Below, piece after piece: positions 48,097 through 56,393 of a stretch of 64,000 nt of DNA (position 1 is its first letter; each line of letters begins with the position of its first letter). The DNA is taken from assembly GCA_024644595.1 (NCBI GenBank), contig JAHEHL010000009.1, positions 1-64,000 on the forward strand, given 5' to 3'. The notes beneath the pieces were generated by a model that did not search any database, was not told where the DNA came from, and saw only the letters and a program-made list of their open reading frames with translations. The translations under genes were made by a program, and so were the position numbers. The DNA comes from Porticoccaceae bacterium. Its GTDB lineage: Bacteria; Pseudomonadota; Gammaproteobacteria; Pseudomonadales; Porticoccaceae.

Positions 48097-50129
48097 TGAA
48101 CTACCACCGGCTGCGGCTGCGACTTCACAGCGCGTTTTTGCCGCCGTCGGTAGCGCTTATCCAACACCGAGAGCAGTCCACCCAAGGAAATCATTAACCC
48201 ACCTAGCCAGATACAACGCACAAAGGGTTTTACATGCAGCCGGATTGCCCAGGCATCTCCTTTGAGTGGCTCACCCAAAGAGACGTAGAGATCACGAGTT
48301 AACCCTGGATCCAGTGCCGCTTCAGTCATGACCTGATTTCGAGCACTGTAGTTACGCTTCTCCGGATGTAACACAGCAACCAGACGGTCATTTTTGTAAG
48401 CACTAATCTGGGCTCGGCTGGCGACAAAATTGGGGCCCTGCACTGCGTCGAGCGAATCGAATCTAAAGCTATAACCGGATACCGACACGGAGTCGCCAGG
48501 TACCATACGCACATCTTTCTGAACATCATAAACAGAGCTTAAACCCACCCCGATAGCACAGACCGCGACGCCAATATGTGCACACAGCATGCCCCAATAG
48601 CTTGCCGCAAGACCTTTAGCACTGGCTATAAGTCCTTTTGCACTGGCCGCAGGGCTGGAGATATTGGTCCGGGTCAATTTTTGCCGCAGATCGTCTAGGG
48701 TCATAGTCACTACCCACAGACTGATAAACAACGTGATCACAGCCACGATTGAGTAGTCAGCCCAAGATAGGGTTTCGGCGAGAAACAGCGGCAGTATCAG
48801 TCCGCCAGCCAAACTGATCAGCAAGGGCACAGCACCTTTTTGTCGAAGCAGTGCGGCGTCAGTTTTCTTCCAGCGGGAAAACACCGCTAAACCCATCGCC
48901 GCCATCAATCCGAGGGTGAGTGGCACAAAGAAAAAGTCAAAATACGGCGGACCCACCGAGATTTTGCCGATTTCCAAAACATCGGCAATCAAGGGATAGA
49001 GCGTTCCGATCAAGATCATTGCCATGGCGCTGACCAGTAGAATATTGTTTAGCAACAACATCATCTCACGGGACAGCCCGCCAAAGCTGGCCACTTCTAC
49101 CGTGCCATTCTGATTCTGCATCGACGGACCGCGCAGCGCAAACAGCAGTAGCGAACTGCCAACCACTATGCCGAGAAAGGCGAGGATAAAAACACCGCGC
49201 TCGGGATCACTGGCAAAGGCATGAACCGAGGTCAGCACACCTGAGCGCACCATAAAGGTTCCCAACAGGCTCAGAGAAAAGGCCAGAATCGACAGTAATA
49301 GCGTCCAGCTGCGAAAGACCCCGCGCTTCTCGGTGGCAGAAATACTATGCACCAGCGCCGTGCCGACTAACCATGGCATAAACGAGGCATTTTCCACCGG
49401 ATCCCAGAACCACCAGCCACCCCAGCCAAGTTCGTAGTAAGCCCACCAGCTGCCAAGCGTTATACCAATAGTCAGAAAGACCCAGGCGCTGTTAATCCAG
49501 GGGCGCGACCAGCGTGCCCAGGCACTGTCGAACTGACCGCCAATCAGCGCCGCCACGGCAAAGGCGAAGGGAACTGAAAAGCCAACATAGCCCATATAGA
49601 GCATCGGTGGATGCACAATCAGACCGAAGTCCTGTAGCAGTGGGTTAAGGTCTCCGCCCTCAGTGGGAGAGAATGGCAGAATCCGTGCAAACGGATTGGA
49701 TGTAAGCAGCAAAAACAGTGCAAAGCCGACCGAGATAGCACCTAATATCGACAGCACTCTGGCCGATAGCACCAGTGGTAGATGGCGACTAAAAAGCGCC
49801 ACGGCGGCTGACCAACCGGCAAGAATCAGTGCCCATAGTAATAGTGAGCCCTCATGGGCACCCCACACGGCGCTAAACTTAAAATGAATTGGTAGCAACG
49901 TGTTTGAATTATTCGCCACATACTGCAATGAGAAATCATCTTGCAAAAAGGCTGTCGCCAAACAGGCAAAAGAAATTGCCACAAAGACTAATTGGCCCAA
50001 GGCCAATGAGTGTCCAAGGCGCATCCAGCTGCGGTAGCCGGCAAATGAACCAACCATCGGCACGATTGCCTGAACCACACAAAGGCACAACGCTATAATC
50101 AGCGCGGCATGACCCAATTCAGCTGTCAC
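48093..50129 (-). CDS. ccmF: Haem lyase subunit CcmF
   Basis: A 678-residue polytopic membrane protein that joins haem to apocytochrome c. About fifteen hydrophobic segments can be traced. The WWD haem-handling motif reads WGGWWFWDPVENASFMPW near residue 235. Conserved segments around it include LSLLGTFMVRSGVLTSVHAFA and the N-terminal HFKFSAVWGAHEGSLLLW. The length and order match the family. It overlaps ccmE and ccmG by four bases each. Confidence 0.97.
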   Translation of the reverse strand: MTAELGHAALIIALCLCVVQAIVPMVGSFAGYRSWMRLGHSLALGQLVFVAISFACLATAFLQDDFSLQYVANNSNTLLPIHFKFSAVWGAHEGSLLLWALILAGWSAAVALFSRHLPLVLSARVLSILGAISVGFALFLLLTSNPFARILPFSPTEGGDLNPLLQDFGLIVHPPMLYMGYVGFSVPFAFAVAALIGGQFDSAWARWSRPWINSAWVFLTIGITLGSWWAYYELGWGGWWFWDPVENASFMPWLVGTALVHSISATEKRGVFRSWTLLLSILAFSLSLLGTFMVRSGVLTSVHAFASDPERGVFILAFLGIVVGSSLLLFALRGPSMQNQNGTVEVASFGGLSREMMLLLNNILLVSAMAMILIGTLYPLIADVLEIGKISVGPPYFDFFFVPLTLGLMAAMGLAVFSRWKKTDAALLRQKGAVPLLISLAGGLILPLFLAETLSWADYSIVAVITLFISLWVVTMTLDDLRQKLTRTNISSPAASAKGLIASAKGLAASYWGMLCAHIGVAVCAIGVGLSSVYDVQKDVRMVPGDSVSVSGYSFRFDSLDAVQGPNFVASRAQISAYKNDRLVAVLHPEKRNYSARNQVMTEAALDPGLTRDLYVSLGEPLKGDAWAIRLHVKPFVRCIWLGGLMISLGGLLSVLDKRYRRRQKRAVKSQPQPVVVQ

Positions 50130-50584
50130 AGTGCACCCTCTTGCTGCAGTTGCTTCTGTTTGTACGCCTCACTCATCGCATCGGCGACTTCCGGCGGCGT
50201 GTAATTTTCATCATGTTTGGCTAATATTTCGGTCGCCTGCAACACCAAATTATCATCCACAGTTCCCGAAGCAATCGCGGCCTCTCCCTCAGCAAACAGA
50301 TCAGGCAATATGCCGCTGTATTCGACCGTTAGAGTCTCAATACCGTCGGTGACTTTAAACTGCGCCCAAAGCGAATCGTCGGCGCGCTGCAGCGAGCCAT
50401 CCACCACCATGCCGCCAGCCCGCAGATAGACCCCGCGCGGCGCTTCGCCGGACATAATTTCCGCTGGCGTATAAAAGAAGTTGCCATTCTCGCGCAGCAT
50501 ATAAAGCACCAGCCCGACTGCAAGTGATGTGGCAATAACCAGCAGAATGACCAGCTGTAGACGCTGTTTACGTAGTGAATGCAT
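50126..50584 (-). CDS. ccmE: Haem chaperone CcmE
   Basis: A 152-residue membrane-anchored beta-barrel protein that carries haem through a covalent His link. The N-terminal anchor is LVILLVIATSLAVGLVLYML. Then come FFYTPAEIMSGEAPRGVYLR and RAGGMVVDGSLQRA. The haem-binding His and the Tyr four residues later are in LAKHDENYTPPE. Its start overlaps the ccmD stop (TAATG). Confidence 0.96.
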   Translation of the reverse strand: MHSLRKQRLQLVILLVIATSLAVGLVLYMLRENGNFFYTPAEIMSGEAPRGVYLRAGGMVVDGSLQRADDSLWAQFKVTDGIETLTVEYSGILPDLFAEGEAAIASGTVDDNLVLQATEILAKHDENYTPPEVADAMSEAYKQKQLQQEGAL

Positions 50585-50805
50585 TAAATACTTTCCTCGC
50601 TAATATCAGGTTGACTTCTAGTGCTAGCTTGACGAGCCTGTTCGCGCTGTAGATCCCGCGCAACATCTTTTAGCAGCGCACGGTGATTGATTATCGGCGC
50701 CAGCACCAGCCAGACAAGGGCGGCAATGGTGACGGCGAAGGCAGACCAAACATAGGGGCCATGGCCACCCATTAACATCAGTTGTTCAAGATTGTTGAAG
50801 TACAT
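50584..50805 (-). CDS. ccmD: Haem exporter protein CcmD
   Basis: A 73-residue small membrane protein of the CcmABCD haem-export complex. It starts MYFNNLEQLMLMGGHGPYVW. One helix (SAFAVTIAALVWLVLAPII) is followed by a basic and then Q/R/S-rich tail. A longer in-frame reading upstream would run into ccmC and is not conserved, so I use the ATG at 50803-50805. It is seven bases from the ccmC stop. Confidence 0.9.
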   Translation of the reverse strand: MYFNNLEQLMLMGGHGPYVWSAFAVTIAALVWLVLAPIINHRALLKDVARDLQREQARQASTRSQPDISEESI

Positions 50806-50812
50806 AGTTATA

Positions 50813-51592
50813 TTAATCCCCGGCTCTGGCGTCAAAACCAGACTTGGATTGGGCCAGTTCGCGCACCCAGCCGGTCTTGCGCTCGCGGCGCAGAATTTCA
50901 CTGCGAGTGTTCAATATCAGCACCAAGGCATAAAAAAGATAAAACCCGAGAATCATGACCAGCAGTGGCTGAAACATATCCGGGTGCATACTCGGCGCCG
51001 ACGTCAGTTTGATGGTTGCCGGCTGATGCAGGGTGTACCACCAGTCGACCGACTTGTAAATGATCGGGATATTGACCGTGCCGACAAGTGCAAGAATTGC
51101 ACCGGCTTTGCTCGCGGCATCAACACTATGGTAGGCGTACTGCAAGGACATGACCCCGGCGTAGAGAAACAGCAAAATCAACATAGAAGTGATTCGTGCA
51201 TCCCAAACCCAGTAAGTTCCCCAGGTCGGCTTGCCCCAAACAGCACCCGTAAACAGAGCGATAAAAGTCAGTACGGCACCGATAGGAGCGGCGGCTTTCA
51301 TGACCATAAAAGACAGCTTCATTCTCCAGATTAGACCGACGGCTCCGGCGATCGCCATAATGTAATAGCCCGCCAAAGCCAAAAACGAGGCTGGCACATG
51401 GATGTAAATAATTCTGAAACTGTTGCCCTGTTTGGCATCAGCCGGTGCATAGGCGAGCCCCCAGACCAGGCCAATAATTAGCACCAGCAGCGTTGCCACG
51501 GACAACCAGGGTAACCAACGACCCGTGGTTTGGTAAAACCAGCGCGGCGATCCGAGACGGTGAAACCACTGCCAATTCGAAAACACTTTCAT
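50813..51592 (-). CDS. ccmC: Haem exporter / transfer protein CcmC
   Basis: A 259-residue membrane protein that loads haem on CcmE. The haem-handling motif is WGTYWVWDARITSMLILLFLY, with conserved histidines in IIYIHVPASFLALAGYY and the loop WWYTLHQPATIKL. About six helices are present. I start at MKVFSNWQWFHRLGSP (51590-51592). A longer in-frame start would run into ccmB, and its residues are not like the family. The C-terminus ends in a basic tail. Confidence 0.96.
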   Translation of the reverse strand: MKVFSNWQWFHRLGSPRWFYQTTGRWLPWLSVATLLVLIIGLVWGLAYAPADAKQGNSFRIIYIHVPASFLALAGYYIMAIAGAVGLIWRMKLSFMVMKAAAPIGAVLTFIALFTGAVWGKPTWGTYWVWDARITSMLILLFLYAGVMSLQYAYHSVDAASKAGAILALVGTVNIPIIYKSVDWWYTLHQPATIKLTSAPSMHPDMFQPLLVMILGFYLFYALVLILNTRSEILRRERKTGWVRELAQSKSGFDARAGD

Positions 51593-51612
51593 CAACAAAC
51601 CTTTTCCATTTT

Positions 51613-52296
51613 TTAATTGCTGGCTGTTACACGCAACGCTCCAGCAACAGCCAGTGGGCAGAGCGCAACCGCGGCGGCAAACAGCGCCCCGAGAATCGCC
51701 AAGGGTGGCAGCCAATTAAAACCATCAATGGCATAATTCACGGTTGCCGTGCCAAAAATGACCACCGGCATATAGAGCGGCATAACTAGTAGAGTTAGCA
51801 GCAGACCGCCTTTTCTCAGTGATACAGTTAGCGCGGCACCCACTGCACCGAGAAAACTTAAACAGGCTGTGCCCAGAGCCAGACTGCAAATTAGCGGTAT
51901 GTAACCGGCGCCGGGCAGTGACAACATCAACCCCAGCAAGGGTGACACCAGCGTCAGCGGCAAACCGGTGGTCAACCAGTGTGCGGTAATTTTGCCCAAC
52001 ACCGGCAGTGGTAACAGTTGCGGGGTGAGTAACATCTGCTCAAGACTGCCGTCCTGATAGTCACTGGCGAATAGCCCGTCTACCGACAACAGTGTGGCTA
52101 GCAGCGCGATGACCCAGATCATTCCGGCCGCAACCTCCGCAAGCCGCGCTGACTCTGGGGTTAAACCCAAGGGAATCAGCGTTGAAACCATCACGAAAAA
52201 CAGTACCGGACTGGCTACTTCACCACGGCGCCGATAAGCGAGTAACAGATCGCGTCGCAACCAGGCGGAAAAGCCGCTGTTCATCTGCCGCGCCAT
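51613..52296 (-). CDS. ccmB: Haem exporter protein CcmB
   Basis: A 227-residue ABC permease of the CcmAB complex. It has the start AWLRRDLLLAYRRRGE and about six helices, including PVLFFVMVSTLIPLGLTP and MIWVIALLATLLSVDGLFASDY. SLEQMLLTPQLLPLPVLGKI is a conserved cytoplasmic segment, and VMPLYMPVVIFGT a typical late helix. The start abuts the ccmA stop region, overlapping by one base. Confidence 0.95.
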   Translation of the reverse strand: MARQMNSGFSAWLRRDLLLAYRRRGEVASPVLFFVMVSTLIPLGLTPESARLAEVAAGMIWVIALLATLLSVDGLFASDYQDGSLEQMLLTPQLLPLPVLGKITAHWLTTGLPLTLVSPLLGLMLSLPGAGYIPLICSLALGTACLSFLGAVGAALTVSLRKGGLLLTLLVMPLYMPVVIFGTATVNYAIDGFNWLPPLAILGALFAAAVALCPLAVAGALRVTASN

Positions 52297-52943
52297 TAGG
52301 CGATATGCTCCGTGCGTGCCAACAGGTTGTATTTACGCACATTATTAAGTGCCAGATCTTGGTGTGTCGACAGTACTACCAGACCGCCCCGCGAGACATG
52401 CTGTTGGAGGCAGGAATGCAACAACTGCACCCCCTGTTTATCGATCGCGGTAAACGGTTCGTCGAGATACCAAAGGCGCGCCTCGCTGATCAGCAGTCGT
52501 GCCAATGCAACGCGCCGATGCTGCCCAGCCGACAGGGTGTAACAGGGAATATCGCTATAACCGGCCAAGCCGACTTCAGTAAGTGCGTCGCTAATTGAGA
52601 TCTGATTTGACTGCGCGGCATTGGCGACCATCCAGCGCAGGTTTTCTTCCGCAGTGAGATTTAATTTAACCGCCGGTTGATGCCCGATATAGAGCATATT
52701 GGCAAAATAGTCATAACGGCAGTCTGCAATATTGCACCCGAGGTAGTTGATGCTACCTGCACTGGGTTGGAGTGCGCCGGTGAGGAGTCGCAGCAGTGTG
52801 GTCTTGCCACTGCCATTGGCTCCCTCGATCTGTAAGATATCGCCGCCATTCACAGTGAGGTCTATCGCATCAAACAGGCAGCTGTCATCGCGCTCAAAAG
52901 CGAGATTTTCGACACTCAATAAAGGTGATTGCGACACAGACAT
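52296..52943 (-). CDS. ccmA: Haem exporter ATP-binding protein CcmA
   Basis: A 215-residue ABC ATPase that powers release of haem-loaded CcmE. Walker A is IEGANGSGKTTLLRLLTGAL, the Q-loop region lies near YIGHQPAVKLNLTAEENL, the signature is YTLSAGQHRRVALARLL and Walker B is LWYLDEPFTAID. It is the first gene of the ccmABCDEFGHI operon on the minus strand. Any promoter should lie in the 146-base gap before it. I do not see a confident FNR-like site there. Confidence 0.96.
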   Translation of the reverse strand: MSVSQSPLLSVENLAFERDDSCLFDAIDLTVNGGDILQIEGANGSGKTTLLRLLTGALQPSAGSINYLGCNIADCRYDYFANMLYIGHQPAVKLNLTAEENLRWMVANAAQSNQISISDALTEVGLAGYSDIPCYTLSAGQHRRVALARLLISEARLWYLDEPFTAIDKQGVQLLHSCLQQHVSRGGLVVLSTHQDLALNNVRKYNLLARTEHIA

Positions 52944-53089
52944 CTTCCGAGCTAGGTGAACATTTGGCGTGGGGCATTATGCCAAAAATAGCGCTCGAAT
53001 GTGGTAAAAATCTGCCTGCTCAGATGGCTGCATTTACAGGGCTTGGATGCAGAGATCAGGCAGCGCTGATTCTAGAGAGGGAAAGTGGG

Positions 53090-53293
53090 CTAATCGAAAT
53101 CCAGATCGAAATCCAGATCGAAATCATAGTCCTGGGTCTGTCTTCTGACCCTGGCTTCTTCAAGTTTCTGCTCAAGGCGTCGACGTGACTCGAGATTAAT
53201 AGCGAACTGCCGCTTCTCTGAAAGCGCGGTCGTTTCAGCCTCATCATCGCCTTCAAAATCGTCGTCTGTATCCAGATCTTCGTCGTCGCTCAT
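53090..53293 (-). CDS. Small acidic protein, PA3496-like
   Basis: A 67-residue protein with an acidic N-terminus (MSDDEDLDTDDDFEGDDEAE), a basic amphipathic middle (INLESRRRLEQKLEEARVRR) and a repeated acidic end DFDLDFDLDFD. This matches the plan of the PA3496 family in Pseudomonas, described as putative envelope-integrity proteins; the role is not established. I start at the ATG at 53291-53293, preceded by an AAGGG-type RBS. The repeated end comes from a 12-base DNA repeat. It is transcribed toward ccmA. Confidence 0.75.
   Translation of the reverse strand: MSDDEDLDTDDDFEGDDEAETTALSEKRQFAINLESRRRLEQKLEEARVRRQTQDYDFDLDFDLDFD
53093..53125. repeat. 12-base tandem repeat inside a coding end
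   Basis: ATCGAAATCCAG occurs twice, at 53093-53104 and 53105-53116, then nine more bases of a third copy. It encodes the repeated F-D-L-D of the small acidic protein. The unit length is a multiple of three, so copy-number change would alter only tail length. Confidence 0.85.
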
Positions 53294-53299
53294 TATCAA

Positions 53300-53709
53300 C
53301 CCTTTTTTCAGAGCCTAAAGACTGCCGCTGTTGACGCTAGCGACACCTTAACAATGCGAAAAGTAAGTCCAAAACCCATTTTCGTCAAGCAATTAAAACC
53401 TATATATTTCAAACGCTTAAAACTTATTTTTAGCGATTAACAGGTCGGCGGCAAATAAACGGGTCAATTCACCTCTTGGGCTGACCATTGACTATAATTT
53501 TAGTTGTTTTAGCGCCGACCGCAGAAACTCTTGGCAGGTAATCCCAAACCACTTAAAACATTTGCCAGTCCTGTCGTTCAATCTTTAAATCCGCCGTCTG
53601 CGTACTTAGGACTAGAATGTTCTACCCAAGACTAGAATGTTTTACCCAAGACTAGAATGGGTTACCAAAGTTTAGAACGGTCTACCCAAGTTTGTGAACT
53701 GCACGGAGC
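53300..53709. other. Intergenic region upstream of msrA
   Basis: About 410 bases with no convincing gene on either strand. It is AT-rich in the middle (around 53395-53440). Its only marked structure is the 20-base tandem repeat at 53611-53690. Promoters for the small acidic gene (leftward) and for msrA (rightward) should lie here. I cannot point to convincing -35/-10 pairs. Confidence 0.7.
53611..53690. repeat. Four tandem copies of a 20-base unit, upstream of msrA
   Basis: Copies start at 53611, 53631, 53651 and 53671. The first two read ACTAGAATGTTCTACCCAAG and the same with one base changed. The third has a few changes, and the fourth begins TTTAGAACGG. The unit holds the dyad TAGAA-TG-TTCTA. 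The 20-base period is close to two helical turns, so all copies face the same side of the DNA. The array ends just before the msrA start, in the position of a regulator-binding or leader region. No CRISPR-like spacers are present. Confidence 0.85.
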
Positions 53710-54351
53710 ATGCCCGAAATGAAAAACCGATATTTTTCCTCTGGCTCTTTAGCCGCTTCTTTTATCGCCCCCATCGTTGCCCTTGGCGTGTTTGGCCTTA
53801 TCTCATCCATTAGCCTGGCCGAAGAGCGCAGCGCAGTATTTGCCGGCGGATGCTTTTGGTGTACCGAGAGCGATTTTGAAAAGCTTGACGGTGTTATCTC
53901 AGCCACCTCTGGCTATATTGGCGGCGATCTCAAGAACCCAACCTACAAACAGGTCTCCAGTGGCGGCAGCGGCCACACCGAAGCTGTTGAGGTTGTTTTT
54001 GATGACAAAACGATCAGCTATGCTGAGTTGGTGACCTATTTCTGGACGACTATCGATCCCACTGATGGTGACGGGCAGTTTTGTGATCGCGGTCAGCAGT
54101 ATCGCAGCGAGATTTTTTATCGCAATCAACAACAGCGAAAAATTGCCGAGGAGTCAAAGCGAGCTCTTGCTGCCAGCGGCCTACTGAAACAGCCCATCGT
54201 CACAGCAATCACCGCGGCAAAAACATTCTACAAAGCTGAGGATTACCATCAGGATTACTACCTCAAAAATCCACTGCGCTACAACTACTATCGCTGGGGC
54301 TGTGGTCGCGACAAACGCCTGGCCGATTTGTGGGGGGAACCGAAAAAATAG
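53710..54351 (+). CDS. msrA: Exported peptide methionine sulfoxide reductase A
   Basis: A 213-residue MsrA with a signal peptide (about residues 1-37, AASFIAPIVALGVFGLISSI). The catalytic motif is AGGCFWCTESDFEKLDGV. Further on are SGYIGGDLKNPTYKQVSSGGSGHTE-type segments and the DQYSD-like DRGQQYRSEIFY. The enzyme repairs methionine-S-sulfoxide; export means it protects envelope proteins. Translation may begin at the first Met or at MKNRYFSS (53719). No MsrB is nearby. It converges on the stress-protein gene with 24 bases between the stops. Confidence 0.92.
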   Translation: MPEMKNRYFSSGSLAASFIAPIVALGVFGLISSISLAEERSAVFAGGCFWCTESDFEKLDGVISATSGYIGGDLKNPTYKQVSSGGSGHTEAVEVVFDDKTISYAELVTYFWTTIDPTDGDGQFCDRGQQYRSEIFYRNQQQRKIAEESKRALAASGLLKQPIVTAITAAKTFYKAEDYHQDYYLKNPLRYNYYRWGCGRDKRLADLWGEPKK

Positions 54352-54375
54352 CCTCTGGCCCATCTGGCGAAGATG

Positions 54376-55284
54376 TTAATGAACAACAAACACGTCGCCG
54401 CGGACATGGTGAATAACCTTTTCCGACGTATTGCCGAACAGTTTACCGGCGATGCGAGTTGACAGATGGCGGGCCGCAGCGCTGCCGATAACCAGCGCTC
54501 CGCGGTCGCCCACAGCGTCCGCCAGCTCAGAATCGACAAAGCCGCAGCGCACTTCAGTCGCATCTGCGTCGATATGCAAGCGCCGCAGTGTGTCACTCAA
54601 AATCTCTTCAGCGCGATCAATAGCCTGTTCACCCAAGTCTGCCAGTGCAGCTGGAAACTGGCCCGGCATACCCGGCACTGGGCCCAAAATAGATTGCGAG
54701 TGAAGCCAGTCCGGAACGACTGAGATAACCTGCAATTCAGTTCCCAGAGCAGTGGCCAGATCGCAGGCTTTCTTTAGCACCCGCTCACCCAGAGCACGGT
54801 GCTCTGCGCTCTCTTCTAATGTACTAAATGCCGCGACGACTTTGTCGATATGTTCTGTGGTGTCATTGACTAGCCATACCGGACAACTGGAGTCTCGCAG
54901 CAGGTGCCAATCCTCCGGAGTCTGCAAAAACTCAGCGAGACGCGAGTGACGGTGCACCGCTTTGATAATCAGATCAGCCGAGAGTTTATTCGCCTCGGCA
55001 ATCACATTAGTGTGCCAGCGTCGGCCCCAGTGGATGGTTGATGAAAAATGGTCGCCAAACTTATCGGTAAGCCGGCGTAATTTGACCTCTGCATCATCGA
55101 GTATCGCCTGCTTCACATCATGGTAATTATCGAACCCGACGTAGCGATTGAGCTCCTCAATCGGATCATAAACCGTCATAAAGAGATGAACATCACCCCC
55201 GCTGGCAGTGGCCAACTGCACAGCCTGACCCAACACTTGCTCATCGCTATCGGAACCATCAAGTACAACCAGACTATTTTTCAT
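54376..55284 (-). CDS. Tandem universal stress protein (UspE-like)
   Basis: A 302-residue protein with two Usp domains. The first (about 1-145) starts NSLVVLDGSDSDEQVLGQAV and has ADLIIKAVHRHSRLAEFL. The second (about 150-302) has ALGERVLKKACDLATALGTELQVISVVPD and the nucleotide-binding GxVxxxGxxA-type end (GALVIGSAAARHLSTRIAG, then LFGNTSEKVIHH). Such tandem proteins respond to starvation or oxygen limitation. It is divergent from fnr, with an FNR-like site between them placed well for FNR activation of this gene. Confidence 0.92.
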   Translation of the reverse strand: MKNSLVVLDGSDSDEQVLGQAVQLATASGGDVHLFMTVYDPIEELNRYVGFDNYHDVKQAILDDAEVKLRRLTDKFGDHFSSTIHWGRRWHTNVIAEANKLSADLIIKAVHRHSRLAEFLQTPEDWHLLRDSSCPVWLVNDTTEHIDKVVAAFSTLEESAEHRALGERVLKKACDLATALGTELQVISVVPDWLHSQSILGPVPGMPGQFPAALADLGEQAIDRAEEILSDTLRRLHIDADATEVRCGFVDSELADAVGDRGALVIGSAAARHLSTRIAGKLFGNTSEKVIHHVRGDVFVVH

Positions 55285-55376
55285 TGCAACTCCTATTACG
55301 GCTATATCGACTTTGTTTTCAGTGTAGTTTGCAATTTTGTCGACGGTTAAATAATCGGTGCGAGGCGAAAATCGAA

Positions 55377-55390
55377 CTGATCTAAATCAA
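55377..55390. promoter_or_regulatory. FNR/ANR-like binding site between usp and fnr
   Basis: CTGAT-CTAA-ATCAA matches the FNR consensus TTGAT-N4-ATCAA with one change. Leftward, a GATTAT hexamer (reverse complement of 55351-55356) would place the start near 55343, so the site is centred about 41 bases upstream. That is the usual place for FNR activation of the usp gene. Rightward, TATAGT at 55400-55405 would put the site near -28 for fnr, where binding would repress. So one site may activate usp and limit fnr. Confidence 0.65.
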
Positions 55391-55460
55391 CTCGGGGTCT
55401 ATAGTAATGAGTGTTAACCCCCTGCCTTGAAGGCCATTTTAAAGGATTAGCTATACCAGC

Positions 55461-56207
55461 ATGGACACCAACAGCACCACCCAGCACACGCCCTCACAGC
55501 CGACAAATCTGATCAACTGCCAGACTTGCCGCATGAGTAATCTCTGCCTGCCACTGGCGATAGACGCACAAGAGCTGTACAAACTTGACGAGCTAATTCG
55601 CCACAGCAATCCACTGCAGCCACGCGAGACTATTTTTTCAAGCGGTACTCCATTTACCTCAATCTATGCTGTGCGCAGCGGCTCGGTTAAGTCCTTTTTT
55701 ATCGATCCAGACAACCATGAGCAGATCACTGGCTTCTATCTGCCGGGGGAGATATTTGGCTGGGATGGCATTGCCGAAGACCAGTATCAAACGACTGCTA
55801 TTGCTCTCGAGACCAGCTCAGTATGTGAAATACCCTATGACAAGCTGGAACAACTCAGCGATACGCTGCCAGAAATAAAGAGACATGTTATGAAACTGAT
55901 CAGTCGGGAGATCAATAGCGATCAACAATTCATTGCACTCCTGGCAGGATTTTCGGCTCAACAAAAGTTAGCCAGCCTGATACTCAGCTTTTCCGATCGC
56001 ATGGCGCGACAAAAACGCTCGCCCACACGCCTGTGGCTACCCATGTCGAGAATTGAGATCAGCAACTATCTGGGACTTACCATTGAGACTGTCAGCCGCG
56101 TTTTCGGCCGCTTGCATAAGAACAATATTCTTAAAGTTAATAAAAGAGAGGTGGAGATACTCGACAAAAAGAGGCTTGAGAACCTAACCACCACCTCTGG
56201 CAATTAG
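55461..56207 (+). CDS. fnr: FNR/ANR-type oxygen-responsive transcription regulator
   Basis: A 248-residue CRP-family regulator. Cys20, Cys23, Cys29 and Cys122 are all present and match the four iron-sulfur ligands of E. coli FNR in number and position. A cyclic-nucleotide-like domain is followed by the C-terminal helix-turn-helix. Its recognition segment LGLTIETVSRVFGRLHK keeps the Glu, Ser and Arg that read TTGAT-N4-ATCAA. It should switch to anaerobic or low-oxygen genes. In pseudomonads the same protein is called Anr. An FNR-like site lies just upstream of it. Confidence 0.95.
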   Translation: MDTNSTTQHTPSQPTNLINCQTCRMSNLCLPLAIDAQELYKLDELIRHSNPLQPRETIFSSGTPFTSIYAVRSGSVKSFFIDPDNHEQITGFYLPGEIFGWDGIAEDQYQTTAIALETSSVCEIPYDKLEQLSDTLPEIKRHVMKLISREINSDQQFIALLAGFSAQQKLASLILSFSDRMARQKRSPTRLWLPMSRIEISNYLGLTIETVSRVFGRLHKNNILKVNKREVEILDKKRLENLTTTSGN

Positions 56208-56393
56208 ACTGGTTATCTAACTACCTCCCCCAAAAACCTTCCCCCCAACAAAACTCAAGCGCCTTATTAATTGAGGTGCGCTTCAGTGCCGCTTACAATG
56301 GCTGGCCGTCGACACAGTATTTAACAGGAAACCGACGCATACTAACCGGCAGGCTCTGACACACTGCGCCGAAGCCCAGACAGTGGACACTAA

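Noticed and set aside
53611-53690. A CRISPR array
   Set aside because: The 20-base units are head to tail with no spacers, only four copies are present, and no cas gene is in the window.
56208-56393. A tRNA or small RNA before cca
   Set aside because: I see no cloverleaf or T-loop consensus, only C-rich sequence and weak complementarity.
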